Of a stretch of 64,000 nucleotides of DNA, positions 42,966-52,236 are shown one piece after another. The notes beneath the pieces were generated by a model. The model saw nothing but the letters and a program-made list of their open reading frames with translations. It was not told where the DNA came from and searched no databases. Position 1 is the stretch's first letter, and every line of letters starts with the position of its first letter. The position numbers were made by a program, and so were the translations under genes. The stretch covers positions 1-64,000 of the forward strand of contig NZ_CP017659.1 of assembly GCF_015326965.1 (NCBI RefSeq). The letters run 5' to 3'. This DNA comes from Paenibacillus sp. JZ16 (GTDB lineage: Bacteria; Bacillota; Bacilli; Paenibacillales; Paenibacillaceae).

Positions 42966-43059
42966 GGATACAACGGTGTATCCCATTAGCGGCAAAGAAG
43001 CCTGCTTTCGTTCCGGTAAGAGTATGCCTACTCTACTGGAGCGAATGCAGGCTATTTTG
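42966..43059 (+). ncRNA. ANTAR-target antitermination leader of the nir operon
   Basis: Hairpin P1 is GGATAC-AACGGT-GTATCC (42966-42983). Hairpin P2 is AGCGGC-AAAGAA-GCC(T)GCT (42988-43006). Both have six-base loops with A at position 1 and G at position 4, the known ANTAR recognition pattern. The 3' arm of P2 is also the 5' arm of a long terminator stem, GCCTGC(T)TTCG ... CGAA(T)GCAGGC, ending at 43053 with a T-rich tail. P2 and the terminator are thus mutually exclusive. Confidence 0.8.
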
Positions 43060-43127
43060 GTTTCTGTAAGGCTTCTGATGAATCAACAAGTATATTCAAA
43101 GGTGTTAGACGGAGGGGAGCGCAAACC

Positions 43128-45560
43128 ATGACAAAAAAGAAGTTAGTAATGATCGGGAATGGTATGGCAGGGGTACGGGCAATCGAGCATTTGATTAAGC
43201 TTACGCCTGAGGCGTATGAAATCACGATATTCGGATCTGAGCCGCATCCGAATTACAACCGGATTATGCTGTCTTCCGTTCTTGCAGGCGGAGCCGACAT
43301 GCAGGAAATTATAATCAACGATTGGGATTGGTACAAAGAGAATAACATCCATCTATATAGCGGCCACACCGTAACCCGGATCGATACCAAGAACCGTAAA
43401 GTGTACTCCGATCAAGGAGCTGCGGCCGAGTATGATTCATTGATCATCGCAACCGGTTCGAATCCGTTTATGCTTCCTCTGCCTGGCGCAGACAAGGAGG
43501 GAGTTATTGCCTTCCGGGATATTAAGGATTGCGAGATTATGGTGGAGACTTCCAAAAAATATAAGAAAGCCGTGGTCATCGGCGGAGGATTGCTTGGTCT
43601 TGAAGCAGCAAGAGGACTGCTCCATCTCGGGATGGATGTTTCAGTGGTTCACCTTAGTCCCTATATCATGGAACGGCAATTAGATGAGACCGCTGCGAAA
43701 ATGCTGCAGCTGGAATTGGAAGCCCAAGGCATGAAGTTCCTGCTTAGTAAAAATTCAGAGGCCATTATGGGCCGAAAGCGGGTCAAGGAGCTCCGCTTCA
43801 CGGATGGGACGCGCGTTGAAACGGATCTGGTTGTCATGGCTGTCGGGATCAAGCCCAACGTCATGCTGGCACAATCCGCGGGAATTGAAGTCAACCGGGG
43901 AATTATCGTGAACGACTATATGGAGACGAGCATCCCGGGGATCTACGCGGTCGGTGAATGCGCCGAGCATCGTGGGATTGCGTATGGGCTTGTCGCTCCG
44001 CTCTACGAGCAGGGAGCCGTGCTCGCCAAGCATCTGGCAGGTGTGGAGACAAGTGGTTATGGCGGGTCCGTACTATCTACTAAATTGAAGATCTCCGGTG
44101 TAGATGTATTCTCGGCAGGTCATTTTGCAGACCCGGAAGGATCCAGGTCGATGCGGTACCAGGACGAAGTTGAAGGTGTATATAAAAAAATTGTCATCCG
44201 CGATGACCAGCTCATCGGAGCTGTTATGTTCGGCGATACGGGAGACGGGCCAAAGCTGTTCTCGCTCATGAAAAGCGGCGAATCCATCAAGGGCCGGGAG
44301 AAGGAGCTTCTGTTAGGCTTTACGGGTAACGCCGGTGCAGTATCGGCGGAACAGCGGCTGGCTCAGCTAGCGGATGATGAGATCATTTGCGGTTGTAACG
44401 GTGTGTCGAAAGAAACGATAAAAGATGCCATTCTCACGAAAAATTGCAACACCGTTGCTTCCGTTAAAGCTTGTACAAAAGCATCGGGATCCTGCGGCGG
44501 CTGCAAACCTCTTGTTGAGGGACTGGTTCAGTTATACGCCGGAGATGCAGCAGGGGAACCCGTAAAAGAAGGGATATGCGGGTGTACTTCGCTAGGACGG
44601 GATGAAATTATCGCAGAAATTACCCGTCTTGGACTTGGAACCGTCAAAGAAGTGATGAATGTGCTGGGATGGGAGAATCCGGAGGGATGTTCTAAATGCC
44701 GGCCATCGTTGAACTACTATCTGGGCATGCTGTTTCCGGAAACCTACGTCGATGAGAAGGAATCCCGCTTCACGAACGAGCGTTATCATGCCAACATTCA
44801 GAAGGACGGCACGTATTCCGTCGTTCCCAGAATATATGGCGGGGTGACGTCGCCTTCGGAGCTAAAGAAAATCGCGGAGATTGCGGAAAAATTCGATGTG
44901 CCGATGGTAAAGATTACAGGCGGACAGCGGATCGACCTGCTTGGCGTCAAGAAGGAGGATCTGCCGAAGATGTGGGAGGAGCTCGATATGCCTTCCGGGT
45001 ATGCTTACGGTAAAGCGCTCCGTACGGTTAAAACTTGCGTGGGGTCCACGTTTTGCCGATTCGGCACCCAGGATTCCATAGGCATGGGCGTACGCTTGGA
45101 GAAAGAGTTTGAGCGGCTGAGCACCCCAGCCAAAGTGAAACTTGCGGTTTCCGGATGTCCTAGAAATTGCGCAGAAGCGACCATCAAGGATTTTGGAGTC
45201 GTAGCGATTGATGGTGGATGGGAACTGCACGTCGGCGGCAATGGAGGCGTTCATGTTCGGGCTACGGAGTTATTGTGCATCGTGAAGACGGAAGATGAGG
45301 TGCTCGAATGGGCCGGGGCATTTATCCAATACTATCGGGAAAACGCGCAGTGGAATGAGCGTACATCGGTTTGGATCGAGCGAGTAGGCCTGGATCATGT
45401 GAAAAAGGCATTAGAGAAGAAAGAGGACCGCGTCGCGCTCTTCTCGAGAATAAAGCTGGCTTTAAGCAAGCAGCAGGATCCATGGAAGGAAATTACGGCG
45501 GACAGCGGACTTCGTAAAAACTTCGTGCCTTTGCCTGATGCTGAACCAGTGACGAAATAG
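43128..45560 (+). CDS. nirB: Assimilatory nitrite reductase, large subunit (NADH-dependent)
   Basis: An 810-residue multidomain flavoenzyme reducing nitrite to ammonium. An FAD domain (GNGMAGVRAIEHL, residues ~9-21) and an NADH domain (VIGGGLLGLEAARG, ~148-161) come first. Next comes a BFD-like [2Fe-2S] segment (CGCNGVSK near 423, then CGGC). The sirohaem/[4Fe-4S] nitrite reductase domain has CVGSTFC (about 637-643) and CPRNC (about 677-681). All cofactor cysteines are present. It leads nirB-nirD-nirC-cobA. Regulation by TnrA/GlnR and ANTAR antitermination is suggested by its leader. Confidence 0.96.
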   Translation: MTKKKLVMIGNGMAGVRAIEHLIKLTPEAYEITIFGSEPHPNYNRIMLSSVLAGGADMQEIIINDWDWYKENNIHLYSGHTVTRIDTKNRKVYSDQGAAAEYDSLIIATGSNPFMLPLPGADKEGVIAFRDIKDCEIMVETSKKYKKAVVIGGGLLGLEAARGLLHLGMDVSVVHLSPYIMERQLDETAAKMLQLELEAQGMKFLLSKNSEAIMGRKRVKELRFTDGTRVETDLVVMAVGIKPNVMLAQSAGIEVNRGIIVNDYMETSIPGIYAVGECAEHRGIAYGLVAPLYEQGAVLAKHLAGVETSGYGGSVLSTKLKISGVDVFSAGHFADPEGSRSMRYQDEVEGVYKKIVIRDDQLIGAVMFGDTGDGPKLFSLMKSGESIKGREKELLLGFTGNAGAVSAEQRLAQLADDEIICGCNGVSKETIKDAILTKNCNTVASVKACTKASGSCGGCKPLVEGLVQLYAGDAAGEPVKEGICGCTSLGRDEIIAEITRLGLGTVKEVMNVLGWENPEGCSKCRPSLNYYLGMLFPETYVDEKESRFTNERYHANIQKDGTYSVVPRIYGGVTSPSELKKIAEIAEKFDVPMVKITGGQRIDLLGVKKEDLPKMWEELDMPSGYAYGKALRTVKTCVGSTFCRFGTQDSIGMGVRLEKEFERLSTPAKVKLAVSGCPRNCAEATIKDFGVVAIDGGWELHVGGNGGVHVRATELLCIVKTEDEVLEWAGAFIQYYRENAQWNERTSVWIERVGLDHVKKALEKKEDRVALFSRIKLALSKQQDPWKEITADSGLRKNFVPLPDAEPVTK

Positions 45561-45573
45561 GGGGAATCCAAGG

Positions 45574-45894
45574 ATGACGAAGCTTCATGTAGGATATGTA
45601 AACGAAATTGATCATAAGGGCTCAAGGACCATTGAGGTCGGCGGAACGGAAATCGCGCTGTTCCGTTTATCGGATGGGGATATTCTGGCTGTGGAGAACA
45701 AGTGCCCGCATAAAGGAGGAAAGCTTTCGGAGGGAATGGTGTGCGGGAAGCAGGTGCATTGTCCGCTGCATGATTGGAAGATCGATCTATGCAGCGGGCG
45801 GGTTCAAGAGCCGGATACGGGAAATGTTAACACCTATCAGGTTGAAGTTGATCCGGTAAGCGGCGCGATTTACCTGCAGGATCTTACGGCTTGA
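45574..45894 (+). CDS. nirD: Nitrite reductase small subunit, Rieske [2Fe-2S] protein
   Basis: A 106-residue Rieske-type protein with the complete cluster motif CPH (44-46) and CPLH (63-66). NirD partners NirB in assimilatory nitrite reduction. It begins 13 bp after the nirB stop. Confidence 0.95.
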   Translation: MTKLHVGYVNEIDHKGSRTIEVGGTEIALFRLSDGDILAVENKCPHKGGKLSEGMVCGKQVHCPLHDWKIDLCSGRVQEPDTGNVNTYQVEVDPVSGAIYLQDLTA

Positions 45895-45975
45895 CGCGAA
45901 CCAGTTACCGAATTGCTGTAATTTCAGAGGCATTTCAATAGGTGAGTGATTGATTCATTAGAGGGGGTGCACGAT

Positions 45976-46850
45976 ATGGATTATGTGAAACCGAATCAGG
46001 TAATGGATGACTTGATCGAGGCCGGAGCCGCGAAAGCCCGGCTGAAGACTTCGCAGATGCTCATCCGCGGCATGTTATCGGGCGCCATCCTGGCGTGCGC
46101 CACCACGCTAGCTTTTACCGCTTCGGACCAAACGAATATCCCGATGGTAGGCGCGCTCCTGTTTCCGGTTGGCTTTGTGATGATTGTACTGCTGGGCTTA
46201 GAGCTGGTAACTGGAAGCTTTGCACTCTTACCATTAGCCGTCCTGCAAAAGAAGGCTTCAGGTTCCTCTATGGTTGCGAATTACGGATGGGTCATTCTCG
46301 GACATGTGATAGGCTGTCTGATTTATGGGGGCTCTATACACTTACCGCGACCAGGATGGGGACGGATATGAGTCATCCGCTTGTTCAGATGATCATCGAC
46401 ACCAGTGAAACAAAGACACTCGGTTATAAGGCACTGGGCGTGAGCGGCATGCTGCTGGTGGTGATCAAAGCTATGCTCTGCAACTGGATGGTGACGCTAG
46501 GCGTTGTCATGGCGTTTACGTCAAGTTCAACGATAGGGAAAATCGTTGCGATGTGGCTGCCCATCCTGGTCTTTTTCGGTCAAGGCTTCGAGCATGCCGT
46601 GGTAAATATGTTTGTGATACCGGCGGGCATGATGCTCGGGGCGGATGTCAGCTTGGCCGATTGGTGGCTCTGGAACCAAATTCCCGTATTAATAGGTAAT
46701 TTTATTGGCGGAGCGGTATTTACCGGGGCGATGTTGTACTTATCCCATTTCGGATTCGGAAACCGCAGCGAGGTTAACCCGATTGGAAAGGTCCATCATG
46801 GACTCAGAGTTATGGAGGCGACAGCGGTTCCGGTCGATAAAAGACGATGA
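45976..46850 (+). pseudogene. nirC: Formate/nitrite transporter NirC, frameshifted at a G5 run
   Basis: Start MDYVKPNQVMDDLIEAG follows GAGGGGGTG. The FNT family fold is clear: LKTSQMLIRGMLSGAILACATTLAF, VMIVLLGLELVTGSFALLPL, then after the shift SGMLLVVIKAMLCNWMVTLGVVMAF, GFEHAVVNMFVIP. The frame breaks at GGGGG (46327-46331). The first frame ends at 46371; the second carries YTLTATRMGTDMSHPL and all later residues. The span of 875 nt is one short of a multiple of three, so one G appears missing. If real, nitrite uptake by this protein is lost; if an error, the gene is intact (~291 residues). Confidence 0.82.
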
Positions 46851-47614
46851 GGGCGGGCATGGTGTATATTGTTGGCGCAGGTCCGGGAGATCCGGAGCTG
46901 ATCACGCTGAAAGCCCTTCGGCGTATTCAGGAAGCGGACGTCATTATGTACGATCGACTGGTGAACGATGAGCTGTTGAGTTACGCGAAGAAGGATGCTT
47001 TGCTCGTATACTGCGGTAAGGCACCCGGCAGCCATTCCGTTCCGCAGGAGAGGATTAACGAGAACATGATAGACTTTGCCCTTGCAGGTCATGATGTCGT
47101 CCGGCTCAAGGGAGGTGATCCGCTGATCTTCGGACGAGGCGGCGAAGAGGCGTGCGAATTGGCTGCACGAGGCATTCCCTTCGAGATCGTGCCCGGCATT
47201 ACCTCGGCTTTGGGCGCAGCCTCCTCCACTAGGATACCTCTGACCCACCGTGGAGCCAGCACTTCGGTAGCTTTTGTCAGCGGAACGAGCTGCCATGGAA
47301 ATGAGCGGGGCGTCAGGTGGGACTTGCTGACTCACAGTGTGGATACGCTAGTGGTATACATGGGCGTTAGCAGAATGAACGATATCTGCAAGGAGATGCT
47401 CGCTCATGGCAAGCCGTCGTCGACTCCCGTAGCTATCGTTGAACAAGGGACTCGGGCAGAGGAGCGAACCATAACGGGAACGCTCGGAACCATCCACAAG
47501 ATCGCTCTTCTTATGAACGTGAAGAATCCGGCGCTTCTGATCATTGGCGAAGTTGTGCGAGTGAGGGATCAGCTCCTGAAACTGGCTTCGGAGGCGGAGG
47601 AACGAACAGGATAA
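46847..47614 (+). CDS. cobA: Uroporphyrinogen-III C-methyltransferase (SUMT)
   Basis: A 255-residue SAM-dependent methyltransferase making precorrin-2 for sirohaem, the cofactor of nirB. Motifs: VYIVGAGPGDPELITLKALR (residues 6-25), YDRLV, VRLKGGDPLIFGRGGEE and VPGITSALGAAS. SAM-binding residues are intact. It overlaps the nirC stop (ATGA). The genes for dehydrogenation and iron insertion are not in this window. Confidence 0.93.
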   Translation: MRAGMVYIVGAGPGDPELITLKALRRIQEADVIMYDRLVNDELLSYAKKDALLVYCGKAPGSHSVPQERINENMIDFALAGHDVVRLKGGDPLIFGRGGEEACELAARGIPFEIVPGITSALGAASSTRIPLTHRGASTSVAFVSGTSCHGNERGVRWDLLTHSVDTLVVYMGVSRMNDICKEMLAHGKPSSTPVAIVEQGTRAEERTITGTLGTIHKIALLMNVKNPALLIIGEVVRVRDQLLKLASEAEERTG

Positions 47615-47647
47615 TAGGAACGAAACGCAAATACGCTGACAATAGGA

Positions 47648-47681
47648 GTGAACCCTTATCCACATGGGGTTCACTTTTTTT
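47648..47681 (+). terminator. Rho-independent terminator of the nir operon
   Basis: GTGAACCC ... GGGGTTCAC stem with seven T residues. Confidence 0.87.
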
Positions 47682-47998
47682 GATGTGAAACAGGTTTGCA
47701 GCACAGGGAAGGCATACACTATATGAAAGCGGAAAGTGTTATACGCCGCGGGATTCGAGGGGGAGGCGTTCACGGATACCGCGCATTGGAGGGAACGTTT
47801 CTGGGAGGCTGCATGTTCACGGGGAGACAGACGGGGCGGAGCATTGCGAAGCCCTGATAATACGTTCTTGTTTCGGTTACCGCACGGCAGATTGCACGTT
47901 GGTTGGCAGATTCTATATGGACAGACAAATGAAATTTTCCTCTTATCGTAGGAAGGTTTATGGTATTCTGTTTGGTAGCACATGAAAGGAGAATGTCC
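47682..47998. other. Unassigned 317-bp intergenic region with a G-rich imperfect repeat
   Basis: No convincing gene. GGGAGGC then GTTCACGG occurs at 47761-47775 and again, with a 5-base spacer, at 47803-47822. A short open frame (47736-47951) has no SD. The region may be a structured leader of the following MFS gene, but I could not match it to a known riboswitch class. Confidence 0.4.
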
Positions 47999-49330
47999 AT
48001 GTCCCATGATCATGATATTGCCGAAACCAACACGAAGCGGCAATCCCATATTCAATCTTACATCGATTCGCCCGACTTGCAGAACAAGCTGTATAAGAAG
48101 ACCCTCATCGTTGTGATCCTCTCGCAAATATTCGGTGGGGCTGGTCTGGCCGCAGGATTGACGGTCGGTGCGCTTCTGGCACAGGATATGCTCAAGACGG
48201 ACAGCTTTGCAGGAATCCCTGCTGCTCTTATAACGGTCGGTTCTGCACTGGGTGCCTGGTATATTGGACGGCTTACCCAGCGATATGGAAGAGGGCCGGG
48301 TTTGGCAGCCGGATTCCTGGCGGGTGGAATTGCCGCGATCGGAGTCATATTGGCTGCCGTTTATGACAATATTTATCTGTTATTCGCTTCGTTGTTGATA
48401 TACGGTGCAGGTACCGCAACGAATATGCAGGCTCGTTATGCAGGTACGGATTTGGCTAAACCTTCCCAGCGTGCAGGAGCGGTCAGCATGGCGATGGTTT
48501 CCACCACCTTCGGTGCCGTTGCGGGTCCGAATCTGGTGGAGGTTATGGGGAACGTTGCCGAATCCTTCGGGATTCCTGCCTTGGCCGGACCGTTTATTTT
48601 GGCGGCGGTGGCTTTTATTGTGGCAGGACTGATCCTGCTATTATTCCTGCGCCCGGATCCTTATGCGATAGCCCAAGCAATTGAGGAAGTTAAAATGAAA
48701 ATTTCCGGTGATTCTTCTGCCGGCACGGTGAACGGATCACAACGAAACAAACGGGGGATCATGGTTGGAGCCTGCGTGATGATATTGACTCAGGTGGTCA
48801 TGGTCTCAATCATGACCATGACGCCTGTCCATATGAAACATCACGGACATGATCTAGGAGCAGTAGGTTTGGTGATTGGCATTCATATCGGAGCGATGTA
48901 CCTGCCCTCGTTAATCACAGGTTTTCTTGTGGATAAAATCGGCCGCATCAGCATGTCCATCGCTTCGGGCGTCGTGCTCTTGAGCTCCGGGATTCTAGCT
49001 GCTGCGGCTCCCGCCGAATCCATGGCGCTGATCATAACGGCGCTGGCTCTGCTGGGGCTGGGCTGGAACCTTGGATTTATCAGCGGAACGGCGCTCATCA
49101 TCGATGCAACCCATCCATCCGCCCGCGCCAGAACGCAGGGAACAGTGGATGTCTTGATTGCTTTGGCGGGAGCATCGGGCGGCGCTTTATCCGGTATGGT
49201 GGTTGCCAATACCAGTTACGGTACGCTTTCCATTGCTGGAGGTTTACTGTCACTGGTGATGATCCCTATTTGTCTAAGCGCGGTGAACAAGCGCAAACCA
49301 TCATCATCTTCAAAAAACGCGGCAATATAA
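47999..49330 (+). CDS. Major facilitator superfamily transporter
   Basis: A 443-residue 12-TM protein. MFS signatures: WYIGRLTQRYGRGPGLAAG after TM2 and GFLVDKIGRISM in the second half. The N-terminal 40 residues are hydrophilic and His-rich (SHDHDIAE), which is a little unusual. ATG 47999 follows AAGGAGA. A 317-bp leader lies upstream. Substrate is unknown; the location beside the nir operon does not by itself make it a nitrate transporter, as NarK-type motifs are not seen. Confidence 0.85.
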   Translation: MSHDHDIAETNTKRQSHIQSYIDSPDLQNKLYKKTLIVVILSQIFGGAGLAAGLTVGALLAQDMLKTDSFAGIPAALITVGSALGAWYIGRLTQRYGRGPGLAAGFLAGGIAAIGVILAAVYDNIYLLFASLLIYGAGTATNMQARYAGTDLAKPSQRAGAVSMAMVSTTFGAVAGPNLVEVMGNVAESFGIPALAGPFILAAVAFIVAGLILLLFLRPDPYAIAQAIEEVKMKISGDSSAGTVNGSQRNKRGIMVGACVMILTQVVMVSIMTMTPVHMKHHGHDLGAVGLVIGIHIGAMYLPSLITGFLVDKIGRISMSIASGVVLLSSGILAAAAPAESMALIITALALLGLGWNLGFISGTALIIDATHPSARARTQGTVDVLIALAGASGGALSGMVVANTSYGTLSIAGGLLSLVMIPICLSAVNKRKPSSSSKNAAI

Positions 49331-49333
49331 TGA

Positions 49334-49370
49334 AAACAGCCTCCTATCATAGACGATAGGAGGCTGTTTT
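49334..49370. terminator. Bidirectional terminator
   Basis: AAAACAGCCTCCTATC ... GATAGGAGGCTGTTTT between convergent MFS and aldo/keto reductase genes. Confidence 0.9.
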
Positions 49371-49379
49371 GAAGTGGCC

Positions 49380-50297
49380 TTAAGGAAGGATGTTGCCCGC
49401 CGCACGGTAAATGGCATACCATTCTTCGCGGGTGAGCGTTACATCGCCGGCTTTAATACAGTCATGCAAGCGACTGATATTCATCGTCCCGATGATCGGC
49501 TGCATGTGTGCAGGGTGACGAAGAAGCCATGCGATGGCAATCGTAGTGTTGGTTATGTTGTATTTTTCCGCAATCTCGTCGATCTTCTCATTAAGCTCAG
49601 GGAACTTGTCGCTACCAAGGAATACGCCTTCAAAGAACCCGTATTGGAAAGGAGACCAAGGCTGAATCGTAATATCGTGAAGTCGGCAGAAATCGAGTAC
49701 GCTGCCATCACGGTTAACTGCGGCCTCATTCTCCATATTGACGTTGATCCCGCTTTGAATCATGGTGGTGTTCGTGATGCTAAGCTGCAGCTGGTTGGCC
49801 ACGAGCGGCTGCTTCACTGCTTTTTTCAGCAGCTGGATCTGCATCGGATTCTGGTTGGATACGCCGAAATGACGCACTTTACCGGAGCTTTCGAGTTTAT
49901 CGAATGCCTCAGCCACCTCTTCAGGCTCAACCAGCGCATCCGGACGGTGCAGAAGGAGTACATCGAGATACTCGGTTTTGAGTCTTTTCAGGATCCCATC
50001 AACGGAATTCAAGATATGCTCTTTGGAAAAATCGAACATGCCCTGGCGAATCCCGCATTTGGATTGCAGAATGATCTTCTCGCGGACTTGTGCATTCATA
50101 TGTATCGCGTCTGCGAAAATTTCCTCGCAAGCTCCGCCGCCGTATATGTCGGCATGGTCGAAGAAGTTAGCGCCTTCTTCCAGTGCGGATAACACGAAAC
50201 GCTCGGCTTCCGCTTTTTCCAGCGAATTTATACGCATGCAACCCACGGCTACAACAGGTACTTCCAGTGAACTGCTTCCAAGCTTCATCGTTTTCAT
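49380..50297 (-). CDS. Aldo/keto reductase
   Basis: A 305-residue TIM-barrel oxidoreductase of the YdhF-like AKR group. Catalytic set: FFDHADIYGGG (Asp/Tyr, about 45-53), Lys in IILQSKCGI, and His in LLLHRPD. NADPH-binding end: IIGTMNISRLHDCI. ATG 50297 is preceded by GGAGGACC; an upstream in-frame extension lacks an SD. Substrate unknown. Confidence 0.92.
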   Translation of the reverse strand: MKTMKLGSSSLEVPVVAVGCMRINSLEKAEAERFVLSALEEGANFFDHADIYGGGACEEIFADAIHMNAQVREKIILQSKCGIRQGMFDFSKEHILNSVDGILKRLKTEYLDVLLLHRPDALVEPEEVAEAFDKLESSGKVRHFGVSNQNPMQIQLLKKAVKQPLVANQLQLSITNTTMIQSGINVNMENEAAVNRDGSVLDFCRLHDITIQPWSPFQYGFFEGVFLGSDKFPELNEKIDEIAEKYNITNTTIAIAWLLRHPAHMQPIIGTMNISRLHDCIKAGDVTLTREEWYAIYRAAGNILP

Positions 50298-50612
50298 GAT
50301 TACGGTCCTCCAATTCAAAAATAGGTTGATTGTGCGACCACCTCGCTGTAGTTGCAGGGGCAGCTGAGAACTTGTAAGCGAAACTACATAGATGCATAGG
50401 TCCATGCTGACAGTCTCTAGTTTATTGTGACATGCAGATGGCAAGGTGTACAAGCTTAAATTTGCGAAGAGAGCTTGGGAATCATGGAGCAAGGGAAAAG
50501 GTTTGTGAAAATTTGATAAAGGGGATCTATACCATTGCGATATAAAAGCTGCGGCAGCCGGGTCAGGCGTATTGAATCACTTGCCACCTGACTACCGCAT
50601 AACCTTGCCGTT

Positions 50613-51872
50613 TTAATGCAGCGGTTTGACTTTCCGAATGACGATACGGCTGTGAGGAAGGGACGGCATATCGTGAAAGCTGAAGCTTACGTCCTGCACA
50701 GGCACTTCATAACTCATCTTGTTTGCGAGAAAGTCGAGACTTTCCTTCATGATCTCAAGCGTAATCCACTCCCCGGCACAGCGGTGTCCCGTATGATGGT
50801 CTCCGCCTCCTTGAGGGATAAAGCTAAAGGGGCTGCCGTTCCAATCGTCGAAACGATCCGGCTTGAACAGCTCCGGCTGATCCCACAGACCGGGATGATG
50901 ATTCGTTCCGTATAAATCGAGGATCGTGAGCACGCCTTTGTCAAATGCATATCCGTTCCAGGTGAAATCCTTCCGTGCACGGGCAGGCGCAAAGGGGAAG
51001 AAGGGATAGAATCGCCGGACTTCCTGGACAAATTTCTTGAGTTGCTTCTCGTCAGACGTTATCAATTTGTCACGCTCTTCGGGCTGCTGAATGACAGCTA
51101 AGGCAGTAAAGCACACGTAAATGGCGACCGCTACGATGGGGCGAAGAATGTTCAGAATCTCTACCGCTGCGGTTTTCTTGTCCAGGAGCTCGCCCCTAAG
51201 ATCGCGATGCCAGGATATTGTATGCAGGGTGCTGCCCTGTTGCGGGTCTATTGCTCCACTGCGTACCTCAACTACGAGATGCTGTATCCATTTTTCCGCT
51301 TTAGCCCGGGCATTTCTTCCTTTCCTGTGCTTGATACCAAAGGCTGCCGTAGCCTCAATCATGTCAGCTAGCCAGCCCGTTTTCTCTTTCACTTCCGCTT
51401 CGGGAAGCGGCACAGCCGCCCATTCACAGGCCACTCGGCACAGAATTTCCTGAGCCTCTTTATAGATCTCGACTTTATCCCTGGACTCCCATCGACACAC
51501 GGCAAGCTCCCAATGTTTATGGGTGATTTCCCTCATGCAGCCAAGAGCTTCTCTGGACATCAAGGACATAAACATCGCTTTGCGATGATGATGCTCTTCG
51601 TCATCCAGCGTCTGGACTCCGTCTTCACCGAACAGGGTCTTGAGCACGCGTTTCGGGGCTGCACCGCTACGAACAAACTTCGCCTGATCGTAAAATAGTC
51701 TGGCCGCATCTTCTCCGCGCATGCAGATGGCGCGTTCCCCCAATAGACGCGTCTCGAAGAGATCAGATTGAAAGCCGATCGTTCTGTTGGTAATGAACAA
51801 ATAACCTTCGCGCAGCACATTTAAGCTGTGATCGAGCCCCTCTTCCTTGGGCATCGGTTTGATATTTTCCAT
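50613..51872 (-). CDS. Cytochrome P450 of the CYP152 (fatty-acid peroxygenase) type
   Basis: A 419-residue P450. The haem thiolate is Cys365 in GGGDHHTGHRCAGEWIT. The I-helix region shows NILRPIVAVAIYV, with the Arg-Pro pair that replaces the usual acid-alcohol pair in CYP152 enzymes such as B. subtilis CypC. These use H2O2 to hydroxylate fatty acids at alpha or beta carbon. EVRRFYPFFPF is the ExxR-containing region. Start with AGGAGG 9 bases upstream. Monocistronic. Confidence 0.92.
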   Translation of the reverse strand: MENIKPMPKEEGLDHSLNVLREGYLFITNRTIGFQSDLFETRLLGERAICMRGEDAARLFYDQAKFVRSGAAPKRVLKTLFGEDGVQTLDDEEHHHRKAMFMSLMSREALGCMREITHKHWELAVCRWESRDKVEIYKEAQEILCRVACEWAAVPLPEAEVKEKTGWLADMIEATAAFGIKHRKGRNARAKAEKWIQHLVVEVRSGAIDPQQGSTLHTISWHRDLRGELLDKKTAAVEILNILRPIVAVAIYVCFTALAVIQQPEERDKLITSDEKQLKKFVQEVRRFYPFFPFAPARARKDFTWNGYAFDKGVLTILDLYGTNHHPGLWDQPELFKPDRFDDWNGSPFSFIPQGGGDHHTGHRCAGEWITLEIMKESLDFLANKMSYEVPVQDVSFSFHDMPSLPHSRIVIRKVKPLH

Positions 51873-52236
51873 AGTGATTGCCTCCTGATTGTTCAAGATT
51901 AGAGATGAAAACGTGCTTCCAACACAATACTTCTTAAATACCCGTTCTCATCCGATCTGAACAAATCAAGCTTTTACCACAATGTCAAAAGACAACACGC
52001 CAGTACCTGATCGCCAAACGACCGGATATCCTCCAGATAGTCGTAGCGGGGCGGGTTCGTTAAGGTGCTTGTATTTATTTGGTGACTGCGGATGTTAACC
52101 CTTTATTCGGCGTGGCCTGCATGCTTGATTACACCTCGTTTACTGGATATGTATGAATGACTCGAGCTCTCCGTTTCTATGGGAAGGCTCGAGTCACCAT
52201 TCTTCAGCTTCGGTATATTAAATAGGAATGCTGGGT
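51873..52236. other. 364-bp intergenic region without a gene
   Basis: Nothing coding seen. A palindromic hairpin GACTCGAG ... CTCGAGTC lies at 52159-52195, without a T tract on either strand. It may end the glycosyltransferase transcript weakly. Confidence 0.45.

Noticed and set aside
42797..43069. A 90-codon frame in the nirB leader
   Set aside because: It overlaps the TnrA box, promoter, ANTAR hairpins and terminator; regulatory structure explains this region better.
49374..50192. A 272-codon open frame on the plus strand
   Set aside because: It lies fully antisense to the aldo/keto reductase, whose catalytic motifs are intact; no SD and no recognisable domain.
52159..52195. GACTCGAG/CTCGAGTC hairpin as a terminator
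   Set aside because: No T tract on either strand, so only noted within the intergenic entry.
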